Of a DNA stretch of 17,534 bases, positions 7,327 to 15,600 are shown piece by piece (position 1 is the stretch's first letter; each line of letters starts with the position of its first letter). The DNA comes from Candidatus Aminicenantes bacterium UBA647 (GTDB lineage Bacteria; Acidobacteriota; Aminicenantia; UBA2199), in the NCBI GenBank assembly GCA_002299555.1, contig DBOL01000043.1:588-18121 (forward strand), written 5' to 3'. The translations under genes were made by a program, and so were the position numbers. The notes under the pieces were generated by a model, which was given only the letters and a program-made list of their open reading frames with translations, was not told the origin of the DNA and ran no database searches.

Positions 7327-8081
7327 ACTTTACCATACCTCCTGTCTCTTTCCTGATAATTGACAAGTGCTCCCAGTAACTCTTTTAGTCTGAAATCAGG
7401 CCATAACACATCTGTAAACTCCAATTCTGAATAGGCCATCTGATATAGAAGAAAATTGGATATTCTCGATTCTCCGGAAGTTCTAATCATAAGATCCGGA
7501 TCAGGAAGATCCGGATTATAGAGATAGTTTCGAAATTTTTTCTCATTTATTTTTTGTGAACTGATACCATCATCAATTATTTTTTTTACGGCATCTATGA
7601 TCTCAGTTCTTCCACCATAATTCAAAGCAAGATGAAGATTCATTCCTGTATGCTCACTTGAATATTTTATTGTCTCTGAGATGCTTTTCTTAAGTTTCCC
7701 CGGCAATTTTGACAACTCCCCTAAGACAGAAAAACGTATATTATTCTTTAGCAGCAAATCCTTTTGAGTTAAGAGATTTTTATGCAACATATCCATAAGA
7801 GTATTAACCTCGCGAACCGGTCGACTCCAATTTTCACTGGAAAAAGTAAATAGAGTAAGGTGTTTGATTCCCAGGCGCACACAATGTTCTGTGATCTTCT
7901 TTGCAGATTCGGCTCCAACCTTGTGCCCCTCCACCCTTGTCAACCCGCGAGCTTTAGCCCACCTGCCGTTCCCATCCATTATGACAGCAATATGGCCCGG
8001 TAATTTATTTGTATCTAATTTTTCTATAAGGCTATACTCAATAGAATCCGGTATGATGACCTCTTCAAAAGATTTTAACAT
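7323..8081 (-). CDS. uppS: Undecaprenyl (polyprenyl) diphosphate synthase, cis-prenyltransferase
   Basis: This 252-residue cytoplasmic enzyme adds isopentenyl units in cis to farnesyl diphosphate, making the C55 carrier for peptidoglycan and surface glycans. The motif HIAVIMDGNGRWAKARG is at 30-46 with catalytic Asp36. The region LTLFTFSSENWSRP (75-88) and the substrate-binding RTSGE (200-204), RISNFLLYQMAYSEL (206-220) and WPDF (227-230) are intact. The protein has about 29 residues before the core, a modest extension over E. coli UppS. The ATG at 8081 is the only possible start: no ATG, GTG or TTG lies in frame before residue 35. It is the first gene of the operon. The promoter -10 box ends six bases before the ATG, so the message should begin at or next to the start codon. 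Confidence 0.96.
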   Translation of the reverse strand: MLKSFEEVIIPDSIEYSLIEKLDTNKLPGHIAVIMDGNGRWAKARGLTRVEGHKVGAESAKKITEHCVRLGIKHLTLFTFSSENWSRPVREVNTLMDMLHKNLLTQKDLLLKNNIRFSVLGELSKLPGKLKKSISETIKYSSEHTGMNLHLALNYGGRTEIIDAVKKIIDDGISSQKINEKKFRNYLYNPDLPDPDLMIRTSGESRISNFLLYQMAYSELEFTDVLWPDFRLKELLGALVNYQERDRRYGKV

Positions 8082-8087
8082 TGAAAA

Positions 8088-8116
8088 ATTATAGTTTTTA
8101 TGCTGTTTAAAGTCAA
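8088..8116 (-). promoter_or_regulatory. Strong sigma70-type promoter of the uppS operon, predicted leaderless
   Basis: On the minus strand TTGACT (8116-8111), a 17-base spacer and a perfect TATAAT (8093-8088) are followed by only TTTTCA before the uppS ATG (8081-8079). With the usual 6-7 base distance from the -10 box, transcription would begin at the A of the ATG or the base before it. No ribosome site exists upstream. This is the closest consensus promoter in the window and would drive the seven-gene envelope operon. Confidence 0.75.
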
Positions 8117-8145
8117 GAAACCCTTTATAAGTGTATTTTTATTCA

Positions 8146-8179
8146 TAATACGGACAAAATATGCAGTTCGATCGTATTA
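8146..8179. repeat. Inverted repeat in the divergent uppS / TPR-gene region
   Basis: TAATACG (8146-8152) and CGTATTA (8173-8179) are perfect reverse complements separated by 20 bases. They lie between the two outward-facing promoters, 30 bases upstream of the uppS -35 box and about 54 upstream of the other. It might be a regulator-binding site, but a 7-base AT-rich match is weak evidence. Confidence 0.25.
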
Positions 8180-8232
8180 ATAGTGATAATTCACTTTAAT
8201 TTGTTCTGAAAATTATCAAAATCATTATAAAC

Positions 8233-8261
8233 TTGAAAACTTCAGGGTTTTAATGTAAAAT
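8233..8261 (+). promoter_or_regulatory. Candidate promoter of the TPR-like protein gene
   Basis: TTGAAA (8233-8238), a 17-base spacer and TAAAAT (8256-8261) predict a transcript start near 8268. That leaves a short leader into the ribosome site AGGAG at 8276-8280. Spacing and placement are good, but the -10 box is only five of six. Confidence 0.5.
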
Positions 8262-8283
8262 TTTTCAAACCTATTAGGAGATA

Positions 8284-9474
8284 ATGATGAAAAAATTGAT
8301 TTTGTCACTTTTGATCGTGCTAGTTTCAATAACTATTGCCTATCCCCAGGATTATGATAATGCCGGGATGGATTATACTAAAGCTCTATTCGAGAATAAA
8401 ACAGCTTCTGCAAGGATCACAGCTTTAAAAAATTACATAAAGAATTATACTGACACTTCAAATAAGTTCGTTAAATTGGCATATTATCAGTTAGCACTTA
8501 ATTATTTTGAAAACAATCAGTACTCAAATGCTGTTAAAACCGGGGAGAAAACCTTTAAGCTTGGAAGTATTGGAACAGGTGAAGAAGCAAGACTAAGCCT
8601 TGTTCTTGCAAACTCTTACGGGATTAAAAGTTATTCCGGATTTAACAAGGACAAAGCTCTTAAATATGTAGCCAAAGCAATAAGACTGGGAAATGAAACT
8701 TCAGATAAAGATGTAATTTCAACTGCAAAAAAATTAAAAAAATCTCTATCCGGACCTCCCCCAAAAAAAATATCTCCTGAACAAAAGATCAAAATGCATT
8801 ATAGTGATGAAGAATACAGGCAGGCGATCAGATATTACAGTTCACTAGGCGCTTCTGATAAAAAAAATCTGGAAATAAAGAAGATATATGCATACTCCCT
8901 CTTTAAAGCGAAAAGATATGACACTGCTCTTTTGACATTCAAGTCACTGTATCAAAGAGAGGCTAAAGGCGTTTATCCGAAATATATGGGAGATATTTAT
9001 TCAAAGAAAGTAAAATCTGATAAAAAGAATTATGATTTAGCTGCAATTAATTATCTTGAGGCCAGTGTACTTTATAAGATGGAAGGAAGCTCCTCCAATC
9101 AGAAAATTGCTGCCGGCAAGGCAAAAGTCCAACTTGAAAATAAATACGTATATAAGGCCAAATACAGGAAATATCAATCAGACATCAAGAAGCAACAATC
9201 TTCATCTCAGAAAAATGAGAAAGCTATCAGAGATGCGAAAAGGGCAGTTAGAAACTTTAAAAGATATCTTCGCAAAACTTATACCGATGTTCAGGCTCCA
9301 CAATATGAAATGGATAAACAGAGAAAACTTGAGAATAATGTCATCAATCTTGAATCAGGGTTTTCAGGTTCATCTGACAATTCTGCCGGTGAAGATCTTC
9401 TTAAACTAAAGAAAAAAATTGATGCTGAATATTCTTCTCTGCTTAAGAAAGCTCAAAAGAAATTTGAAAAATAG
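8284..9474 (+). CDS. Exported TPR-like repeat protein of unknown function
   Basis: The N-terminus is a Sec signal peptide (residues 1 to about 22, MMKKLILSLLIVLVSITIAY), so the 396-residue product should be periplasmic or surface-associated. Two helical stretches resemble TPR units: about 58-135 (LAYYQLALNYFENNQYSNAV, then a second pair around LANSYGIKSY) and about 172-265 (YRQAIRYYSSLG, YAYSLFKAKRYDTALLTF, DLAAINYLEASVLYKM). TPRs usually bind other proteins. The last third (about 285-396) is very basic and probably coiled coil, with KYRKYQSDIKKQQ and LKKKIDAEYSSLLKKAQKKF. Two ATGs stand in tandem at 8284 and 8287; AGGAG (8276-8280) is better spaced from the second, which would remove one residue. 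It is divergent from the uppS operon and converges on the CAP-domain gene with an 18-base gap holding no clear terminator. I do not recognise the specific family. Confidence 0.8.
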   Translation: MMKKLILSLLIVLVSITIAYPQDYDNAGMDYTKALFENKTASARITALKNYIKNYTDTSNKFVKLAYYQLALNYFENNQYSNAVKTGEKTFKLGSIGTGEEARLSLVLANSYGIKSYSGFNKDKALKYVAKAIRLGNETSDKDVISTAKKLKKSLSGPPPKKISPEQKIKMHYSDEEYRQAIRYYSSLGASDKKNLEIKKIYAYSLFKAKRYDTALLTFKSLYQREAKGVYPKYMGDIYSKKVKSDKKNYDLAAINYLEASVLYKMEGSSSNQKIAAGKAKVQLENKYVYKAKYRKYQSDIKKQQSSSQKNEKAIRDAKRAVRNFKRYLRKTYTDVQAPQYEMDKQRKLENNVINLESGFSGSSDNSAGEDLLKLKKKIDAEYSSLLKKAQKKFEK

Positions 9475-9492
9475 TTTTAGTTTTAAATATCA

Positions 9493-10674
9493 TTAATTTC
9501 TGAACACGAATGCAATAAGGTAGTAGTCAGCCGGGATGCCTTTCTGTTCCGGCCTTAGGATCTTTATCCCTATTGAGCTTTTTTTTATATTTGCAAAAAA
9601 GAAACCTATATGTTTATCAGGAATTACTAAAGGATCAGAAACCTGATAGGCAAGTATGTTATAACTTCTGTTTCTTATAAGAGAATTGTCTCCTGAATAG
9701 TAATCTTTCACAGTTTTCGCTGCAGTTTGAGATAATTTTTTGTCATAACGAAACACTTGCCCTCTTATTTCCCTAATTTTTATATTCAAATTTTCTAAGA
9801 TCTCAGATTCTATTTCCTCTAAGGCTCTGCCGTTATTTTTTAATCCCTTTTTCATGAGTAAGGCAATTGAGAACACACCTCCCGGATATTTCTCACTTCT
9901 TCCTGCAGTTACTCCAAGTGCAAAGGAATCATATTTTTTCAAAATATTTGCCAGAACGACAAACTTTTTTATCTCCCCTATCCTGCTTGCCTGAATTGTC
10001 AAAAGATCATATCCCTCAAAATCTCCCGGAGCCGCCTCTATAGACCCCTTTTTAAGAAGAGTTACAGAAATGTCTGCTAATTTTTTTCTGAAGTTCATAT
10101 CTAACTTTTTACTGATAATCTTATTTGAAAATATCAGGTTCTTATTAATGAAATCCTCTATTTCCCTTTTAGCATCTCCGGTAGAGATTAAGTTCATTAT
10201 ATCTCCAAATTCCTGTGTTATATAAAATCCCTTATCTGTTTCAAGAATCGCTATTCCACAATGTCTGAACTTTTTATCAATTATGTTTTCAAAATGGGGG
10301 GCACTTTTCACAAATCCATCATGAATATAATCAGAAGGATATACATTACTGAATGCTATATTTTCTCCAGCTGCAACAAAATACAGGTTCATATCGATCA
10401 ATCGTTGATCCAATTTTTTATACTCAGCAAAGTTATGGGCAAGTTGATCTTCTGAAGCCATTTTCTGATTATGCTCCATTGCGATCCTGTACAGATCACT
10501 ATTAAACTCTAATTTATGAATACCTTTCTTCTTTCTCTCAATATTCAGAAGATCAAGCATCTCCTTTTCACTCTTTCTTAATTCAGATTCCGAGATATAT
10601 GTTTCAGGAAGAACAGGCACAATCAACGTGAAGTACATTAATAGCAATACAATTGTACTTTTTATATTTTTCAT
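9493..10674 (-). CDS. Exported CAP/SCP-domain protein with extra C-terminal region
   Basis: A signal peptide (1 to about 23) leads into a CAP (SCP/PR-1) domain at about 35-160. Recognisable parts are LDLLNIERKKKGIHKLEFNS (40-59), the central-cavity residues His80 (QLAHNF), Glu104 (AGENIAFS) and His127 (APHFENII), then RHCGIAILETDKGFYITQEF (137-156). Bacterial CAP proteins are secreted or periplasmic and their biochemical roles are mostly unknown. The remaining 230 residues match no family I can name. They contain VTLLKKGSIEAAPGDFEGYD (209-228), a glycine-rich strand region (FALGVTAGRSEKYPGGVFSI) and a final strand YYLIAFVFRN, suggesting a second beta-rich domain. The whole protein is 393 residues against about 150-200 for a CAP-only protein. 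It is a single gene on the minus strand; TATAGT sits about 20 bases before its ATG without a convincing -35 box. Confidence 0.85.
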   Translation of the reverse strand: MKNIKSTIVLLLMYFTLIVPVLPETYISESELRKSEKEMLDLLNIERKKKGIHKLEFNSDLYRIAMEHNQKMASEDQLAHNFAEYKKLDQRLIDMNLYFVAAGENIAFSNVYPSDYIHDGFVKSAPHFENIIDKKFRHCGIAILETDKGFYITQEFGDIMNLISTGDAKREIEDFINKNLIFSNKIISKKLDMNFRKKLADISVTLLKKGSIEAAPGDFEGYDLLTIQASRIGEIKKFVVLANILKKYDSFALGVTAGRSEKYPGGVFSIALLMKKGLKNNGRALEEIESEILENLNIKIREIRGQVFRYDKKLSQTAAKTVKDYYSGDNSLIRNRSYNILAYQVSDPLVIPDKHIGFFFANIKKSSIGIKILRPEQKGIPADYYLIAFVFRN

Positions 10675-10732
10675 TACTATTTTTTATACTATAGTTTGAT
10701 CTATTAAAAAAGCATATTTTTAAGAATCCCTA

Positions 10733-10760
10733 TTGAAATAATTTTTATTTTAATTATAAT
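10733..10760 (+). promoter_or_regulatory. Sigma70-type promoter of the roadblock-like gene
   Basis: TTGAAA (10733-10738), a 16-base spacer and a perfect TATAAT (10755-10760) place the transcript start near 10767. The ribosome site GGAGAGGG (10769-10776) follows, a few bases before the ATG at 10779. The leader would be about 12 bases. Confidence 0.65.
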
Positions 10761-10778
10761 GAAATTGCGGAGAGGGAA

Positions 10779-11267
10779 ATGAATGATGATTTTGAAATTA
10801 ATCTAAATGATCTCACTGAAGATCCTGCTAATACAGATGACATTGATCTCAGTGGTTCCGAAATCCGAGATTTTAAAAACACAGGAGAAAAGATGACAAC
10901 AAATGCAGCCCATATTTTCAATGAATCTTTAGAAATTTTATCTACAATCAGCGGTTTTTTAGCTGCTGGTATTTACAATAGTAGTGGTGATGTTTTAGCT
11001 CATCTTGACAGGAAGAATTTTAAGTTCCAAGAGATCGGAAGTCTTGCAATAGAATTATATACTTCTGCAAAATCGATCAGTGATAAAATGGGGATCGGTG
11101 TGTGTAATTTTGTTGAAACGCATACTGAACAATATATATTCATACATATGTGTGTGGTCCCCGGGAAGGGTGCAATGGGAGTGTTGTTAAGCTCAGATGG
11201 TAATGTTGGCCTCTCCCGTCACCAGATGAGAAAAGAGGGCTTAAAGCTTGTTTCGGAGTTTGATTAA
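10779..11267 (+). CDS. Roadblock/LC7-like protein with acidic N-terminal extension
   Basis: Residues about 44-160 fit the roadblock/LC7 pattern. This is helix FNESLEILSTISG, strand FLAAGIYNSSGDVLAHLD, a helix from about 84 (EIGSLAIELYTSAKSIS), then strands QYIFIHMC and AMGVLLSSDGNVGLSRHQ, and a closing helix. Such small cytoplasmic proteins often regulate MglA-type GTPases or act as dimeric scaffolds, but no GTPase gene is present here, so the partner is unknown. The first 38 residues are strongly acidic and probably disordered. A second in-frame start exists at Met39 (10893) with its own AGGAG five bases upstream; it would give a 124-residue domain-only form, the usual family length. The gene is preceded by a strong promoter and followed after 108 bases by the efflux genes, which probably use another promoter. 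Confidence 0.7.
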   Translation: MNDDFEINLNDLTEDPANTDDIDLSGSEIRDFKNTGEKMTTNAAHIFNESLEILSTISGFLAAGIYNSSGDVLAHLDRKNFKFQEIGSLAIELYTSAKSISDKMGIGVCNFVETHTEQYIFIHMCVVPGKGAMGVLLSSDGNVGLSRHQMRKEGLKLVSEFD

Positions 11268-11375
11268 ATAGTTTTTTTCCCTGATTGTTGATTTAATATA
11301 TTACACTGCAAAATTTTAAACAATTTCACTTTATCAACGTATATTCTACATATAGTTAGTTTTCAAGGAGTTCCA

Positions 11376-12626
11376 ATGAATAAAATTATTAAGATCGTGT
11401 CTTTAATTATACTGATAGCAGCAATGCTCTTTGGTGCATACAAATTATTTTTCGATTCCGAAGTAAGTAGTGAAACAGAGATCATTAAGGCAGATGAGAA
11501 AAGTGCGTCAGAGGCTCCGGTACGAACATCCTCCATTCCAGTTAAAGTTGCTGAAATAATGAGAGGTGAGCTTCCTTTGAGATTGAGAGTGTCAGCTACA
11601 GCGCAGGTTAAAGAAAAAACAATCATTAAATCAGAAGTATCAGGTAAAGTGGAATCTATCAGAGTAAATATCGGAGACTGGGTAAGAAGAGGACAACTCC
11701 TTGTTAAGATCGAGGATACAGAAAAAAGACTTGAGGTTGAGAAAGCAAAAACAAACAAACTGAAGAGTCTGGCTGAATACCTTATAAATTCCGGCCTTGA
11801 AGAGATTCAGAAATCTGATCCTGATAATTTTGATGCAAAAAAAGTTCAGGAAATACGAGAAAAATATCTTGCAGGCATTGAAAACTTCAGAAACGGTAAG
11901 ATCTCGGAAAAAGAATTTGACAATATAAGTTATGAATACGATAAGATCATGGTTTCGTCCGGATCCTGGAGAGAAAACATAAGAAAGGTTCAGGATGGAT
12001 TAGCTGAAGCAGTAATAGCTTTAAAACAAGCTGAACTTAATTTAAAGAAAACATATATATACAGCCCTTTTCAGGGACGTATTGCAGAACTTAAAGTAAG
12101 CAAGGGCGAGATCATCAGTAATGGTCAGGAAATTCTTAAAGTGGTAAATCTTAAATCAGTTTACCTTGAAGGATTTGCACTGGAGTCAGAGATCAGGAAT
12201 TTAAAGATCGGAACTCATGTTCGTGTTAAATTTGATTCGTATAGTGACAGATATTTCAAGGGTGAAATTAATGCTATCAGTCCTGAAGTAGATCAGACAA
12301 ACAAAACGATCACTTTATACATAAAGATCAATAATGATGAGAACCTGATTCTCCCCGGTATGCATGCTGAGATCGATATTGAATATATGGTTTTTAAAGA
12401 TATCATTAAAGTCCCGGTCAAATCTATAATTGTCAGGCAGGAACGCCCCCTCATTTTTGTAGTTAGCGGAAAAACAGTTAACTGGGTCTATGTAGATCTC
12501 GGGCCAAGAAATGATGAGGAGCAGATAATAAAGAATTTCCATTCAGAAGCAAAACCCGGAGACCTTGTCGTAATTGAAGGGCACTCCACACTTGCTCACC
12601 AATCAAGGATAAAGATCATAAAATGA
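11376..12626 (+). CDS. RND efflux periplasmic adaptor (membrane-fusion protein, AcrA/HlyD-like)
   Basis: This 416-residue adaptor links the inner-membrane RND pump to an outer-membrane channel. An N-terminal membrane anchor (about 4-24) is followed by a linker. The two halves of the lipoyl domain lie at about 80-115 (SEVSGKVESIRVNIGDWVRR) and 225-258 (TYIYSPFQGRIAELKVSKGE). Between them is a helical hairpin (116-224). A beta-barrel follows at about 260-330, containing PEVDQTNKTITLYI, and a membrane-proximal domain runs to the C-terminus. The ribosome site AAGGAG (11365-11370) is five bases from the ATG. The gene's TGA overlaps the ATG of the first RND gene (ATGA), so the two are translationally coupled. 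The start of the operon is within the 108 bases upstream, where I saw only a weak promoter candidate. The substrate is unknown. Confidence 0.92.
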   Translation: MNKIIKIVSLIILIAAMLFGAYKLFFDSEVSSETEIIKADEKSASEAPVRTSSIPVKVAEIMRGELPLRLRVSATAQVKEKTIIKSEVSGKVESIRVNIGDWVRRGQLLVKIEDTEKRLEVEKAKTNKLKSLAEYLINSGLEEIQKSDPDNFDAKKVQEIREKYLAGIENFRNGKISEKEFDNISYEYDKIMVSSGSWRENIRKVQDGLAEAVIALKQAELNLKKTYIYSPFQGRIAELKVSKGEIISNGQEILKVVNLKSVYLEGFALESEIRNLKIGTHVRVKFDSYSDRYFKGEINAISPEVDQTNKTITLYIKINNDENLILPGMHAEIDIEYMVFKDIIKVPVKSIIVRQERPLIFVVSGKTVNWVYVDLGPRNDEEQIIKNFHSEAKPGDLVVIEGHSTLAHQSRIKIIK

Positions 12627-15600
12627 GTTTAATAGACCTTTCTGTAAAAAGACCGATAGGTACAATAATGTTCTATATCGGGATAATCCTTTTAGGATTT
12701 ATCTCGGTATCAAAGCTTTCAATCAATCTTCTTCCGGATCTAAGTTATCCGAAGATCTCAGTAGTTACTGATTATCCGGGTCTTGGTCCTGAGGAGATCG
12801 AGAGATTTATAACATCAGAACTTGAAGGACCTTTGTCATCTATTTCAGGTGTAAAAAAAATAAACTCTGTATCCAAAGATGGCATCTCAATAGTATCTCT
12901 CGAATTTCATTGGGGAACAGATATGGATTTTGCTCTTCTCCATACGAAAGAGAGAGTTGAAGAGGTCAGGAGCAGACTTCCCGATGATCACATCGCTCCG
13001 GTAATTCTTGAATGGGATCCATCCTCTGCACCGATCATAACTGCAATAATCAAGAGTGATTCAAGATCATTAAAAAATCAGAAAGAGACAGCGGAATTTA
13101 TAATTAAACCAAGACTGGAACAATTGGAAGGTGTGTCCAGAGTTGAGATCAGGGGAGGAGACGAAGAAGAAATATCTGTAGAGATCGATCCGGAAAAAGC
13201 TTCAAGTCTTAATATTACTCTTTCTGAAGTAGCAACAGCTATCAGAAATAATAATGAATTCTCGCCTGGTGGAACTGTAAAAAAGGATAAATACAGATAT
13301 ACATTAAAAATTGAAGGAGAGATCGAAACTCCTGAGGATATCGAATATATTGTTGTCAAGAACCTTCAGGACCGAAGTGTTATGATCCGCGATATCGGAA
13401 AGGTTTTTTATAAGAACAAGGTAAAGCAGGGAAATATTAAGTTCATAAAATCAGGAAAAGAGAGCAAACTTGAGAATAGCGACTCCATATCCCTCCTGAT
13501 ATACCGTGAATCAGGAAGTAACACAGTTGATGCAACTAAAAATACTACAGATACATTTAAATCATTGGAAAAGGAATTCAATAATGAGATCACTTTTACT
13601 GTAATCCAGATGGAGGCAGATCTTATAATCTCCTCTATAAATTCACTTAAATCTTCCCTGTACATAGGTGGTTTACTCTCATTCTTCATTCTTCTTCTAT
13701 TCCTTCAAAATTTCCGTGATCCTATACTGGTATCGATCGTCATACCTATCTCGATTATTTCTACATTTGTACTTATGTTCGCTTTTGAAGTAAATGTAAA
13801 TATTATGTCACTTGGGGGACTTGTACTCGGTGTCGGAATGTTTGTTGATAACTCGATTATAGTGCTGGAATCTATATTCAGGCATAGAAAAGAGGAAAGC
13901 CTTTTAGACTCTGTAATAAGAGGAACGAAAGAAGTAAGTGGGGCTATTACAGCATCTACATTTACAACAATATCAATTTTTCTTCCTGTGATCTATCTTT
14001 ATGGAATTACAGGAAAATTATTCAGAGACCAGGCTCTGACCGTCTCTTTTTCACTTGTTTCATCTCTTTTTGTAGCAATAACGCTTTTGCCTGCTTTGGC
14101 TGCATTCAGATCTTCCATTAAAATGGATCTCACAGATGACTCACAAGCTGAAAAGGGGAAAAAATGGTATCAAAAAGTGATGCGAGGAACAAATAGTGCA
14201 ATATTGATACCTTTCCAGATAATCGGATATATAATAACTTTTATTATAGGAGGGATATATCTGTTTCTAAAAACCATATTAAAATACATGGCAAGATTCT
14301 TTGATTTCATTCTTCAACCACTTTATCGTTTGTTCAACTCTTTTTATGAATGGTTTGATGTAATTTATCATAATATTCTGGAAAAATTTCTGAATAAAAA
14401 ATCAAGGGCAGGTATCCTTATTATAATTATTATTTTGTCGATAACTACCACTTTTATTTTTCTGAAAAAAGAGCTGCTCCCTATTCCGGATACGGCAAAA
14501 TTTGAGATCAATGCGAATACTATCCCCTCTTACGGATTTAATGAAACAAACAAAATTGCTCAGGAAATTGAAAGCAGAGTTTTATCACTAAAAGGGGTAA
14601 AGTTCGTTTACTCAGAGACCGGCTCTGTTTCTAAAGAGGCCGCCCGTAGTGAAGATATTTCTGTGAACAGTATCCATTATGTTATTGAATGCAGTTCCAA
14701 TGAGGATAGACCGGGAGTTATGGAAACAACCAGAGGCATACTAAAGAACTCAGATCTCCTCGATTATTCTATTTTTCTTGAAAAAAATACCCTTTCAAAA
14801 TATCTGTCAACATCAGGCGAGAACTTTCAGATCAAAGTATTTTACGAGAATATTGAAAGAGGGAAAGAAGCAGTTCATAAAATAGTTGAAAAGATAAAAG
14901 ACATTAACGGAATTTATGATCTGAAATCCACTACATCACCGGGGAAACCTGTATATGAGATCTTTTTCAAACAGGAATTACTTGATAAACTTAACATAAC
15001 GAAATATCAGATCTCAGAATTCCTTAACCAGGCAGTCAAAGGCGGTGACGGCGGAACTCTTAAGCAGATCCAGAAAAATTATGATATTTTGGTCAGAGTT
15101 CCTGTGGAAGGTATCATGGAGATCGACAGATTAATGAAACTGCAATTTCCTATTAACGGAAGGGTCTATTATGTTAAAGACCTTATTAAAATTAAAGAAA
15201 GACCATCAATAAAAATGATATCAAGAGAACTCCAAATGAGGTATTTTCTGATCTCCGGTAATGTTAAAGGTGTCCCCCTTAAAGATGTAATAGAAGAATC
15301 AGACAGAAGGCTTTTCGGACTTGATATGCCTATGAATACCCGATTTGCTTACGCCGGAGAAGAGGAAGAACGAAAAAAGGCATTTGATTCGCTGACTCAG
15401 GCAATATGGCTTGCAATAATCCTTGTTTATATGATAATGGCTGCTAAATTTGAAAATATTGTACAACCATTGATTATTATGTTTACAGTCCCAATGGGTT
15501 TGATCGGCGCTTTCTTATTCCTTTTGATAACCGGGAACTCACTTAATATTATTTCCGGTATAGGAATTATGGTGCTTATAGGTATTGGTGTGAATGATGC

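Noticed and set aside
9475..9492. Bidirectional terminator between the convergent TPR and CAP genes
   Set aside because: The 18-base gap is AT-rich with no stem-loop I could find.
11268..11375. Clear promoter or repressor palindrome ahead of the efflux operon
   Set aside because: Only weak matches were seen (for example TATATT near 11341 with a poor -35 box), and no palindrome stood out. I do not call one.
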